63,555 nt of DNA. It comes from JAWLFY01 sp041685355. GTDB taxonomy: Bacteria; Planctomycetota; Planctomycetia; Pirellulales; Pirellulaceae. A program made the translations under genes and the position numbers. The stretch lies in contig JAWLFY010000011.1 in NCBI GenBank assembly GCA_041685355.1, positions 1 through 63,555 on the forward strand, given 5' to 3'. The notes under the pieces are model-generated. The model had not been told where the DNA came from. It worked only from the letters and a program-made list of their open reading frames with translations, and searched no databases. Of this stretch, positions 20,136 to 27,940 are shown in pieces (positions within the stretch are counted from its first letter, which is position 1; each line of letters begins with the position of its first letter).

Positions 20136-21722
20136 TTATGAATTCGGGAGCGAAGCGAAAAGACGGCGATAGACGGCGTCGACGTAGAACCCGTTGGCGG
20201 CGTGCACCCGGAACGCCGCCAGCCGATCCGGCAGCCGACGGCGGTTCGACACGACCGGAAGGGCAAACAGCAGGCTAAACGCCACGAAGATTCCGGCGAT
20301 CACCAAGGGAGGGGCCGATGACGGGCCGACCGGCGAAACGGTGGACGCGAGCAAATGATCGACGGCGACGTAGCACGCGATGTAAGCCAGGCAAAGTCCC
20401 GTGATCCCGGCCGTCCCGATCAAGGCGGTGCTAGGATCACCGAGCGTGAGCAACCGCCAGCCCCAGATCGTCAACGCGAGGAACAAGATCGATGCCAACA
20501 CGAAGCCGCCGGGTTTATCAAGAAGATCGACGCCCAGCGTGGCCGACGTGGCGAAGCCGGCGAAGACCGTCATGGCCGCGGCGGCGAAGAACGTCGCGAC
20601 GATGACGGTTCGCGTCGCGACCGGCGAGGCGGCGTCGGCGGTCGCCCGCGCCCGCGACACCACGCTGCCGCTATTCAAGAACGCGTGAGCCTTATAGAGC
20701 GAATGCGCGACGATATGAAGCATCGCCGCCGAGAAAGCTCCCAAGCCGCACTGCAGCATCATGAAGCCCATCTGAGCGATCGTTGAGTACGCCAACGCCC
20801 GTTTGACGCTCGATTGGGTAATCATCACGATGCCCGCGAAGCACGCCGTGAAAGCCCCGATCAGAGCGAGGGTGGAAAGCGAAGCGGGGGCCAAGGTCAT
20901 CAGCGGACTCATGCGAATGATCAGATAGCCGCCCGCGTTGACGACACCCGCGTGCATCAGGGCCGAGACGGGGGTGGGCGTCTCCATCGTGTCTGGCAAC
21001 CACACATGAAACGGAAATTGGGCCGACTTCGTTATCGCGCCCAACATCAGCAACCAGGAGATCGCGACGTGGCGGCCGGTGACCACGGATTCCGAGCCGA
21101 GGCGTTCGATTTGAGCGTAGACCTCCGACAATTCGAACGTCCCGAAGGCCTTGTATATCAGTACCAACGCGGCGATCAGGAACGCGTCGCCGAGGCGACT
21201 GATCGCGAACTTCGTCCATGCCGCGTGACGCGCTGCCGGGCGGTGGGGATAGTGCAGCAGCAGTTGATGAAGCCCCAGGCTCGTCATCACCCATGCCGCG
21301 AAGAACAGCACCAGATTGCCGGCGACGACCATTAACGAGACGGCGCCGATCGTGAATCCGATCCAGCGGAAGTAGCGTCCTTGGGTGCTCTCCCCGTCGA
21401 GGTAGCGAATCGAGAAGCGACTCGCGACGAAGCCGACAAAGGTTACCAGCAGCAGCATCAAGCTTGCCGCACCGTCGTAGTGAATGCCGAGGCTGGTGCC
21501 CGGAAAGTTCGTCAGTTCCGGCAATCGTACGGTTGTGGAGACGCCGCCGGTCGTGATGTGGGTCGCAAGCAGAGCGGCGGCCAGCAGGAAGTTTGCCCCG
21601 ACGGTGGCCGTTACCCCCCGTCGCATCGCTTGAGGGTGCGCGTTGGCGATGACGTTTGGTACGCACGGGATCACCAGCAAACACAAGATGGAGGCGGACA
21701 GGATGGTAATCAGCAGTTCCAT
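20136..21722 (-). CDS. dabB: DabB/MpsA NuoL-like cation-conducting membrane subunit
   Basis: The 528-residue protein is almost wholly transmembrane (about 14 helices) and carries the proton-channel signature of NuoL/MrpA-type antiporter subunits: 'AWTKFAISRLGDAFLI', 'GAITKSAQFPFHVWLPDTME' and 'TPVSALMHAGVVNAGGYLI'. In DabAB/MpsAB systems this subunit channels H+ or Na+ and is paired with the DUF2309 protein encoded next. I chose the ATG at 21722 ('MELLITILSASILCLLV') because it starts the first membrane helix; an upstream extension of about 110 residues is polar, Arg-rich and crosses a strong terminator hairpin. Expression may be controlled by that hairpin, which lies about 60 bases upstream. 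Confidence 0.92.
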   Translation of the reverse strand: MELLITILSASILCLLVIPCVPNVIANAHPQAMRRGVTATVGANFLLAAALLATHITTGGVSTTVRLPELTNFPGTSLGIHYDGAASLMLLLVTFVGFVASRFSIRYLDGESTQGRYFRWIGFTIGAVSLMVVAGNLVLFFAAWVMTSLGLHQLLLHYPHRPAARHAAWTKFAISRLGDAFLIAALVLIYKAFGTFELSEVYAQIERLGSESVVTGRHVAISWLLMLGAITKSAQFPFHVWLPDTMETPTPVSALMHAGVVNAGGYLIIRMSPLMTLAPASLSTLALIGAFTACFAGIVMITQSSVKRALAYSTIAQMGFMMLQCGLGAFSAAMLHIVAHSLYKAHAFLNSGSVVSRARATADAASPVATRTVIVATFFAAAAMTVFAGFATSATLGVDLLDKPGGFVLASILFLALTIWGWRLLTLGDPSTALIGTAGITGLCLAYIACYVAVDHLLASTVSPVGPSSAPPLVIAGIFVAFSLLFALPVVSNRRRLPDRLAAFRVHAANGFYVDAVYRRLFASLPNS

Positions 21723-21781
21723 GGCGACGTTTCTCGGTGGTGAACGTTGTGAATTTTGAACGGCGGTTCGGATCGCGGCAC

Positions 21782-21824
21782 AAAAAAAGCCGGATGTGAG
21801 CATTGCGTGCTCGACACCCGGCTT
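21782..21824 (-). terminator. Intrinsic terminator or attenuator just upstream of dabB
   Basis: Read on the minus strand, AAGCCGGGTGTCGAGCA pairs with TGCTCACATCCGGCTT around a five-base CGCAA loop: 16 pairs (one G-T) with one bulged C, followed directly by seven T. This is a textbook intrinsic terminator for minus-strand transcription. It sits only about 60 bases before the dabB start codon, so it is either the end of a separate leader RNA or a conditional attenuator. Confidence 0.75.
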
Positions 21825-21924
21825 GTCCCGACGGCGTTGGGGGTCCGTCTTGGCTCTTCGCTCGGTGGGTTGTGAGTCGGCTTTTTCGTCGCCGAACCCG
21901 CGGGGGGCGACAGCGACGATTCGG

Positions 21925-21945
21925 GTCCGACGATTCGCGTCGGAC
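21925..21945 (-). promoter_or_regulatory. Perfect hairpin in the dabB leader
   Basis: GTCCGACG and CGTCGGAC form a perfect 8-bp stem around CGAAT on the minus strand, between the two terminators. There is no T-run, so it is not a terminator. It may be part of a structured leader, but I recognise no known riboswitch fold. Confidence 0.35.
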
Positions 21946-21983
21946 CGGAATCTCTCGAAGCGTGCCGGTGCTGACCGGGCACG

Positions 21984-22028
21984 AAAAAAGGCCGGAAGGT
22001 TGGCATCTGCAACCTTCCGGCCTTTTTT
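21984..22028. terminator. Strong bidirectional intrinsic terminator after mpsC
   Basis: GGCCGGAAGGTTG and CAACCTTCCGGCC form a 13-bp GC-rich stem around a 7-base loop, flanked by six A on one side and six T on the other, so it can terminate transcription on either strand. It lies about 158 bases beyond the mpsC stop codon on the minus strand and separates mpsC from dabB. Confidence 0.85.
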
Positions 22029-22185
22029 GCGGGGGCGTTTCATCCCACGCAACGAAAAACCGATCTGTTTTGGTCGGGCCGTTTGCGGTTCGCCTCGCGA
22101 AACACAACTCAGCCAAGGACCTTATCGACAGAGGTTAGGTTTCACTTGATTCCTCGTCAAGCACAACGGCGATAAATTTATTCGG

Positions 22186-22557
22186 TCAGGCCTCCTCGAA
22201 TTCTGGACGTTGGTCCAGCGTGAAAACGATGACCCGTTCTCCCGTTCTCGCGCTGATGTCCGTGTGCAGGCTGACCACATTCATGCCCAAGATGTCTTGA
22301 ATCACCGCGTCCAGCAGCGGCCGTCCCTGCTCGATCAATTCCTGGCGGACTTGTTTGATCAGGTACCGCCCCCGCGTTCGCTCTTCGGACTCGCTGAGCT
22401 TTAGCTCGGCGGGTGTCAAGACGTTCTTCAGCCGTACCAGCACCATGTCTTCGATGACGAACGTTCTGGCGTCCAACGGTCCGCGTCCCATGAATTCTTT
22501 TTCGAAACGGATAATCGCACGGCTGATTTCCCGCTCGGTTTCTCGTTTGCTTGGCAT
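22186..22557 (-). CDS. mpsC: MpsC-type DUF2294 protein
   Basis: This 123-residue soluble protein matches DUF2294: 'FEKEFMGRGPLDARTFVIED', 'VRLKNVLTPAELKLSES', 'LIEQGRPLLDAVIQDILG' and 'VVSLHTDISARTGERVIVF'. In Staphylococcus aureus a DUF2294 protein is MpsC, encoded with MpsA (NuoL-like) and MpsB (DUF2309); the same three families are adjacent here. Its biochemical role is not known. The start at 22557 ('MPSKRETEREISRAI') fits the family; a longer frame to 22662 is Arg/Pro-rich and unlike family members. It precedes dabB in the same direction but is separated from it by two terminators. Upstream, 22558-22804 contains a GC-rich inverted repeat but no gene. Confidence 0.88.
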   Translation of the reverse strand: MPSKRETEREISRAIIRFEKEFMGRGPLDARTFVIEDMVLVRLKNVLTPAELKLSESEERTRGRYLIKQVRQELIEQGRPLLDAVIQDILGMNVVSLHTDISARTGERVIVFTLDQRPEFEEA

Positions 22558-22804
22558 GTTGTCTCGATGAGGGGCACCGGGTACGCCCCGGCGGGAAGGG
22601 TCAGAGTGGGTCGACCGGCCCGGCCGGCCGACCGCGCGCGGGTGGGGGCAACCCCGCCCCACGCCGCCTCCGCTCCGCCGAACCGAGAGACCGGACGGCT
22701 GACGCCGTTGGTCCGGTCCTCGGTGGGGGAGGGTAGGGGCGGCCGGGTGCGTCGGATACTTCCCGAACGTTACGAAGTCAGGCAGGTCCTCGCTTTGGGC
22801 GGGC

Positions 22805-24316
22805 CTAGCTTCGGGCGGGATCTTTGCCGTCGATCCAGGGACCGGCTTCCTTCATGTATTCCGGTTCGACGAGCGTGCTCCCGTAGTCGCCGGCGCGCCA
22901 GCCGGGGATGTGGCGTGCGTCGGCGCGGTTTTTCGACAGCGTCTCCCACTGCTTCGCCCAGCCCGGGTCTTGGGTCCCGATCGAGCGGTCTTCGGGGTCG
23001 ATGAAGTACACTTCTCCGTTCCGGTAGCTCTGGGCGCCAAGGATCACGACGGCGATCGCGGCGGCGCCGAGGTCGGGCGGGTTGTTGCACGCCATCGGGT
23101 CGCCGGCTTCGATCGCGTCGAGCCAGTTCGCGAAGTGGGCGAGCGTCGTATCGGCGACCGGCTTCGTCGCGATTCGCTCGTCTTCCAAGCCGCGGACGTG
23201 GTGCACCTGCGGCCGTTCGGCGACGAAATCGAACCCGTCGAAGCCTTCGCCGTTGCCGAATCGGAAGGTGCCGAAGTGGCCACGGATCAGCTGATCGATC
23301 CGGGACTCTTGGTTGCACATGGTGGCGGTGATCAGCCCTTCGACCCCTTCGTCGAAGTCGGCGACGACGGTGGCCACGTCGGGGACCTCGCGGCCGTCGT
23401 ACTCCAAAAAGATCCCGCCGGCCCCGACGACACGGCGTGGCAATCGCAACCCGGTTCCCTTCAGCATCGCGGTGGTGCGATGCACGAACAGGTCGGTAAA
23501 CATGCCGCTTCCGAACGGCCAGAACCGCCGCCACTGGGCGTACACTTCGCGGTCGAACGGCATGTCAGGGGCGAGCCCCTGCTCGGTGCCGAGCCATCGC
23601 TGCCAGTCGATCGTTTTTGGGGTCATCTCCTTGCGGAGCTTGTAGTAACGCCACTGGCCGAGGTCGCTATTGCGGAAGTACTCGGTTTGGAACCCGAGCA
23701 CTTTCCCGAGTTTGCCGTCTTGGAGCAGGTCGCGGACTTCGTCCCACACGTTCAGGCTTGTCGACTGCACGCCGACCTGCATGACCTGTCCCGAGTCCCG
23801 CCAGACGTTCTCGACGTCGAACGCTTCCTCGACCGTCTTGGTCATCGGCTTTTCGCAGTACACGTGCAGGCCGGCACGGAGCGAGTCGACGGTTTGCTTG
23901 TGGTGCCAGTGGTCGGGCGTGCCGATACACACCGCGTCGAGGTTTTCCTTCTCGATCATCTCCTGGTAGTCGACGTACCGGCCGGGGGCGGTCCCGGTCT
24001 GTTTCTCGATATAGTCGGCGACCTTGTTCCGTTGCTGCTCGAACACTTCGGCAACCCCGACCAGTTCGATCGCGCGGCCGTCGGCGTGTAGCTGGCAAAG
24101 TTTCTTGACGTGCGCCCCGAAGCCGCGACCGCCGGGGCCGATGAAGCCGATCCGCAGTCGGTCGTTGGAGCCGTCCGCCGCGTCGGCTCGCCGGGCCGAC
24201 AATCCGGTCGCCGTGCTCGCGGCCGCCAACCCGGCGGAGGTCTTCAAAAACGAACGCCGCGAGTCGCTGCTGGGTTTGGCCGGGCGTTGGTTGTCGGTCG
24301 GCATCTGACGGGTCAT
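22805..24316 (-). CDS. Gfo/Idh/MocA-family oxidoreductase with TAT signal
   Basis: About 503 residues. The N-terminus has a twin-arginine signal ('SRRSFLKTSAGLAAAST') followed by a Rossmann fold starting 'LRIGFIGPGGRGFG' and the family motif 'VYCEKPMTK', where the Lys helps catalysis. Members are NAD(P)-dependent sugar or inositol dehydrogenases, and exported planctomycete paralogues are very numerous (family knowledge); the substrate cannot be told. I prefer the ATG at 24316 because AGGAG lies nine bases upstream; a start at 24352 is possible. It is not tightly linked to its neighbours. Confidence 0.9.
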   Translation of the reverse strand: MTRQMPTDNQRPAKPSSDSRRSFLKTSAGLAAASTATGLSARRADAADGSNDRLRIGFIGPGGRGFGAHVKKLCQLHADGRAIELVGVAEVFEQQRNKVADYIEKQTGTAPGRYVDYQEMIEKENLDAVCIGTPDHWHHKQTVDSLRAGLHVYCEKPMTKTVEEAFDVENVWRDSGQVMQVGVQSTSLNVWDEVRDLLQDGKLGKVLGFQTEYFRNSDLGQWRYYKLRKEMTPKTIDWQRWLGTEQGLAPDMPFDREVYAQWRRFWPFGSGMFTDLFVHRTTAMLKGTGLRLPRRVVGAGGIFLEYDGREVPDVATVVADFDEGVEGLITATMCNQESRIDQLIRGHFGTFRFGNGEGFDGFDFVAERPQVHHVRGLEDERIATKPVADTTLAHFANWLDAIEAGDPMACNNPPDLGAAAIAVVILGAQSYRNGEVYFIDPEDRSIGTQDPGWAKQWETLSKNRADARHIPGWRAGDYGSTLVEPEYMKEAGPWIDGKDPARS

Positions 24317-24450
24317 CGGTGACATCTCCTGGGCGCCCGCGGGCGTCGGCATTTGGGTGGGATGAAAAAGGGTGGGGAGTCAAAGCTCGGCAGACGAGCT
24401 GAGCCGGAAGATAGCCGGATCGGCGGGCGGGGGCAATTCGAACGACGCCT

Positions 24451-25008
24451 TCAGTTGATCTCGTCGTAGACCAACTCGTCGGCGATCCACAACCGAAAGC
24501 GGCGGATCATGAGCCCGCGCGTGAAGTCGATTTCGACCCGTCCGGGGATCTCCGATCCGGTTCCTCGCGAGGCGGCGGGGGGATCAGTCGCCAGCTGATC
24601 GGCGTCGGTTCCCAGCGCGAGCGAAGGAGTCGTTCCGCCGAGCGGGGCCGCATCGCTCGGTGGGGCGTCCTCCGCGTGGGGGGAGGCGATTGCCAGCGGG
24701 ATCGTGAACGTCGCGTGACGGAAGATTTGCATCCAGCTGATTCGAAACCAGACGGTTTCACCGTTGATCTCGATCTTCTGACGAAACCACCAGCCCGAGT
24801 AGACGAACCGACCGGTAAACGGCGACCGGAACTCGATTTCGCGATACAGTAGGGCGGACCGGCGACGTCTGGAGGCGTCGCCGAACACGCCGCGTTGCTC
24901 GGTCAATTCGGTCGACACCGCGAACGGGTTCTCCGTCCCCTCGGTCGGCCGTGGAACATCAGGACGATCAGGATGCGTCCGAGACGTTTTGGCGATCTTG
25001 CTCATCAA
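24451..25008 (-). CDS. Hypothetical protein, no recognised domain
   Basis: This 185-residue protein begins Lys/Arg/Pro-rich and has two beta-rich parts joined by an Ala/Pro/Asp-rich linker (about residues 110-150). The first, 'YREIEFRSPFTGRFVYSGWWFRQKI', and the last, 'GRVEIDFTRGLMIRRFRLWI', look like related beta strands. There is no signal peptide or membrane segment. It is divergent from the secreted protein starting at 25093, and its promoter must lie in the short space 25009-25092. I do not recognise a family; similar-looking lone proteins are common in planctomycetes. Confidence 0.7.
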   Translation of the reverse strand: MMSKIAKTSRTHPDRPDVPRPTEGTENPFAVSTELTEQRGVFGDASRRRRSALLYREIEFRSPFTGRFVYSGWWFRQKIEINGETVWFRISWMQIFRHATFTIPLAIASPHAEDAPPSDAAPLGGTTPSLALGTDADQLATDPPAASRGTGSEIPGRVEIDFTRGLMIRRFRLWIADELVYDEIN

Positions 25009-25024
25009 ACCCGATGGAAACCCG

Positions 25025-25053
25025 TTGAAAACCCCCCGAGGCCTATCTAGTAT
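25025..25053 (+). promoter_or_regulatory. Candidate sigma-70 promoter for the gene at 25093
   Basis: TTGAAA (25025-25030) and TAGTAT (25048-25053) are separated by 17 bases, close to the consensus, and lie about 40 bases before the start codon at 25093. This is a sequence match only. Confidence 0.5.
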
Positions 25054-25092
25054 CGAATGCTTAGCTTAACCAACTTCCCCGAGGCATCTTCG

Positions 25093-26286
25093 ATGAATCG
25101 CCTGACGACACTTTTCACGGTAGCCGCGTTGGCGATGGGGCCGCTGGGCGCTGATGCCGCGGAACGTTTTGACGGTCCCCCCTCCTTGAACCAGTGGGTT
25201 CGGATCGGGGACGACGGTTCGGTGACCGGGACGATCGTTCTCCCCGGGCCTTCGGGTTCGGTCGAAGTCGTACCTTCGGCGGACGTGGAACTCACTTCGA
25301 GCGGAGGCGAATCGTTCCGCGTCGAATCCGATGAATCGGGTCAGTTCGTGATCGACGATGTCCTCCCCGGGGTTTACTCGATGACTGTGCGGGGCGAAAG
25401 CTCGTTCGCGTGTTATGCCTTTCACGTGGTCGGCGCGGATCAGGCGGGCGCCGGCCCGCTGCCAACCGACGCCGAATTAGTTGTGGCGAAAATCCCAAGC
25501 GGGACCATTCAATCCGCGATACGGCGTTACCTCCCGGCCCGCCTTGAGCAGGCGAGTGTCGATGTCGAGTCGGTTCAGATGGAGGCGTTGGCCGAATCGG
25601 TCCGCCACCGACGTTCGTTTTCGGTGGCTCGTCGTGATGGCGGCTTGGAGGGACTCGTTCAGCAAGCGGGAGCGGCGTTTGGCAAGCTCGTCGGTGCGCC
25701 GGGGATGAACGTTTTCCTGTTTCAGGACGGGGTCGAAGTTGTTCGAACCGTGTCGGGGGTCGACGGGGAGTTTCGTCTCGACGAAGCGCCGCTCGGTCAG
25801 CACACTCTGATCGCCGTCGGTCAAGCGGGGATCGCGGTCGTCGGGATCGATGTGGTTGCCGCAGGCGGATTGAGTGTCGCTCCCGGTTCGGAACGTGCTC
25901 CCGGTTCGGAACGTGAACGGTTGGTGGCGACCCAGCCCGGTGGCAACGCGACCCAGACCGGCAACAACGCGGGGCGGTTGGTGATCCAGGCGGCACCGCT
26001 CCCTTCGATCGGTGACGAAGGGCAATCGATGGAAGAGATCGGGCCAGGGATCCCGGAGGCAGATGAAGCGGTGGCGGGTGCCACCGGTGGCGGGGTCGGC
26101 GGCGGAGGCGGCGGATTCGGGGGCGGTGGAGGAGGCGGAGGCTTTGGTGGCGGCGGATTCGGGGGGATCGCCGCAATGGCCGGGATCGGCGTGGCAGCAG
26201 CGGTCGCGGACGACGACGACGACGATGACCTTGTCGTTCCACCACCGGCGAGCCCGGTAACCCCGAATTTCCCCCTTTTCCCGTAA
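25093..26286 (+). CDS. Secreted protein with carboxypeptidase-regulatory-like repeats and Gly/Asp-rich tail
   Basis: The 397-residue protein starts with a signal peptide (MNRLTTLFTVAALAMG, cleavage probably after ADAA). Two beta-sandwich repeats of the carboxypeptidase-regulatory kind follow: 'DESGQFVIDDVLPGVYSM' in the first and 'GVDGEFRLDEAPLGQHTLI' in the second. Near the end come a Gly-rich run (about 330-365), a short hydrophobic stretch 'AAMAGIGVAAAVA' and seven Asp in a row. This tail is seen in many planctomycete secreted proteins and may be a sorting feature (inference). The start at 25093 was chosen over 25057 because it begins the signal peptide. Function is unknown. Confidence 0.82.
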   Translation: MNRLTTLFTVAALAMGPLGADAAERFDGPPSLNQWVRIGDDGSVTGTIVLPGPSGSVEVVPSADVELTSSGGESFRVESDESGQFVIDDVLPGVYSMTVRGESSFACYAFHVVGADQAGAGPLPTDAELVVAKIPSGTIQSAIRRYLPARLEQASVDVESVQMEALAESVRHRRSFSVARRDGGLEGLVQQAGAAFGKLVGAPGMNVFLFQDGVEVVRTVSGVDGEFRLDEAPLGQHTLIAVGQAGIAVVGIDVVAAGGLSVAPGSERAPGSERERLVATQPGGNATQTGNNAGRLVIQAAPLPSIGDEGQSMEEIGPGIPEADEAVAGATGGGVGGGGGGFGGGGGGGGFGGGGFGGIAAMAGIGVAAAVADDDDDDDLVVPPPASPVTPNFPLFP

Positions 26287-26293
26287 CGGGCCC

Positions 26294-26366
26294 CCGTCCC
26301 GGACACATCCCGTCCCGGCACATCCCGTCCCGGGCACATCCCGTCCCGGGCACATCCCGTCCCGGG
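26294..26366. repeat. Tandem repeat, 16-bp unit
   Basis: CGTCCCGGGCACATCC is repeated about four and a half times with small length variants, just after the stop codon of the gene ending at 26286. Confidence 0.85.
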
Positions 26367-26394
26367 TAGATTCGCAACATTCCGGCTCCCGCCG

Positions 26395-26472
26395 CTGCGA
26401 CCCCGGTTCCCTCCGCGACGCCGGTTCCCTCCGCGACGCCGGTTCCCGCCGCGACGCCGGTTCCCGCCGGGG
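26395..26472. repeat. Tandem repeat, 18-bp unit
   Basis: GCGACGCCGGTTCCCGCC is repeated a little over four times, the first copies having CTCCG in place of CCGCCG. The array ends at the T-run. Confidence 0.85.
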
Positions 26473-26758
26473 TTTTTTTGTGTCGCGACGAGATGCGTGA
26501 TGGTTGGGCGGTCTTTTCGGCAGACGTCTTTCTTATCGGACCGGACCGCGTAAACCAGGCTTCGGTTGTCTGGAGTGCGTGCGTGCGGTTGCCGTCCGGG
26601 GACGATGTCGCGGACGACACGAATCGCCGCGAGCCTTGAATCGACGCGCCGCCGTTCCGAAGCGAACGGATCCTGATATCATGAGGCGGCGGTCCGATGA
26701 GACTCCCGTCACCGCGTTTGCCCACCCCCGTTCCTCCCGCCCCTGAGCACGCAGACCG

Positions 26759-27892
26759 ATGAGTACCACGGACAGTTCGATCGGCGACGATGTCGCCAAA
26801 CTGGCTTCTGACGCGAAGGATCGACTCGACGAGCACACCATGAAAATGGTGCACTGGCACTTCAGCGACGAAACCGGTTGTCCGTTTTGGTTGGAGCAGA
26901 AGCGGCAGTTTTCGTTCGACCCGCTGACCGAGGTGAAGTCGTTCGAGGACCTCAAGAAATTCCCGGATTTCGAAGACGATTGGCTTCGGGGCGGCCCCGT
27001 CAGCCGGTGGATCCCTCAGGGCCACAAGGGGAAACCGGCGTACGTGTTCGAAACCGGCGGGACGACCGGGATCCCGAAAAGCCGGGTCGTGATCCAGGAC
27101 CATTGGATCGATTACGAGATGTTCAGCCACACGCTTCCGGACCAATATTTTCCCAAGGGAGCGAACTGGCTGATGCTCGGACCTAGCGGCCCACGTCGTC
27201 TTCGGCTCGCGGTCGAACACTTGGCGCAGTATCGGGGTGGGATCTGTTTCTGCATCGACCTCGATCCTCGCTGGGTCGTCAAGCTGATCAAGAAAGGCTG
27301 GATGGAGCATTTGGAGGAGTACAAGAAGCACTGCATCGATCAGGCGGTGACGATTCTGACCGCCGGGCACGACGTGAAGTGCATGTTCGCGACGCCGAAA
27401 CTGCTTGAGTCGCTCGGCGAGGCTCTGGAGGAACGCGGCACGTCACTGCGCGAAGTCGGAATCACGGGGATCTTTTCCGGGGGGACCGAGTTCACCCCTC
27501 AGTGGACTCGGTTTTGTGTCGAAGAGATGCTCGGCGGGCCGCCCGAGGAGAGCGGCGTTTACATGACGCCGACCTACGGAAACACGTTGATGGGGCTCGC
27601 GTGCAGCAAACCGATCCGAGCCGAAGACGGATACAAGATCAGCTATTACGCACCTCAGCCCCGCGCGGTGACCGAGGTCGTGAGCTTCGACGATTACGAC
27701 CGCCCGGTTGGCTACGGCGAGACGGGTCGGGTGAAGCTTTATACGTTGACCGACGAGTTCTTTGTGCCCGGCTTCATGGAACGGGACGAGGGGGAACGCG
27801 AGATGCCGTTCGACACGTTCCCGTGGGACGGGGTGAGCGGCGTTCGCCCGTTTCACGAACTGGCCAGTGCGACGACCGTCGGTGTTTACTGA
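26759..27892 (+). CDS. Acyl-activating (adenylate-forming) enzyme, LuxE/PaaK-like
   Basis: This 377-residue protein carries the adenylation P-loop 'VFETGGTTGIPKSRV' (about 97-110) and later segments typical of phenylacetate-CoA ligase and LuxE-type enzymes: 'GITGIFSGGTEFTPQW', 'MTPTYGNTLMG' and 'GETGRVKLYTLT'. It is shorter than standard CoA ligases (430 or more residues) and close in size to LuxE acyl-protein synthetases, which pass fatty acids to a reductase. The usual reactive Cys near the LuxE C-terminus is not evident. The next gene, 48 bases downstream, is an aldehyde dehydrogenase-fold enzyme, so the pair probably reduces a carboxylic acid through an activated acyl intermediate (inference). 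The substrate is unknown. Confidence 0.78.
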   Translation: MSTTDSSIGDDVAKLASDAKDRLDEHTMKMVHWHFSDETGCPFWLEQKRQFSFDPLTEVKSFEDLKKFPDFEDDWLRGGPVSRWIPQGHKGKPAYVFETGGTTGIPKSRVVIQDHWIDYEMFSHTLPDQYFPKGANWLMLGPSGPRRLRLAVEHLAQYRGGICFCIDLDPRWVVKLIKKGWMEHLEEYKKHCIDQAVTILTAGHDVKCMFATPKLLESLGEALEERGTSLREVGITGIFSGGTEFTPQWTRFCVEEMLGGPPEESGVYMTPTYGNTLMGLACSKPIRAEDGYKISYYAPQPRAVTEVVSFDDYDRPVGYGETGRVKLYTLTDEFFVPGFMERDEGEREMPFDTFPWDGVSGVRPFHELASATTVGVY

Positions 27893-27940
27893 CTCGTTCC
27901 GTCGTGACCACTTTCACCCACTTCCAATTTCACCATCGCC

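Larger units (their letters stand above)
26287..26758. other. Non-coding spacer with two minisatellites
   Basis: This 472-base spacer follows the secreted-protein gene. It holds the two tandem repeat arrays listed separately, then a GC-rich inverted element (CCGG-TTCCCG-CCGG) directly followed by seven T at 26473-26479, which could act as a weak terminator for the plus-strand gene. The remainder, 26480-26758, shows no convincing gene or promoter. Confidence 0.5.

Noticed and set aside
21825..21983. Known riboswitch in the dabB leader
   Set aside because: No conserved core of any class I know is visible; only hairpins are seen.
20692..22116. A 474-codon frame on the dabB strand in another register
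   Set aside because: It crosses a strong terminator and is Arg/His-rich; dabB itself in the other frame has membrane helices and family motifs.
22910..24091. A 393-codon plus-strand open frame opposite the oxidoreductase
   Set aside because: It is antisense to a gene with clear Rossmann and TAT motifs, and has no recognisable domain.
26294..26472. CRISPR array
   Set aside because: The repeats are directly tandem with no unique spacers, and no cas genes are in the window.
25292..27370. A 692-codon minus-strand open frame
   Set aside because: It runs antisense to two well-supported plus-strand genes and through the tandem repeats; high-GC DNA often leaves such frames open. The translation is Arg/Pro-rich.
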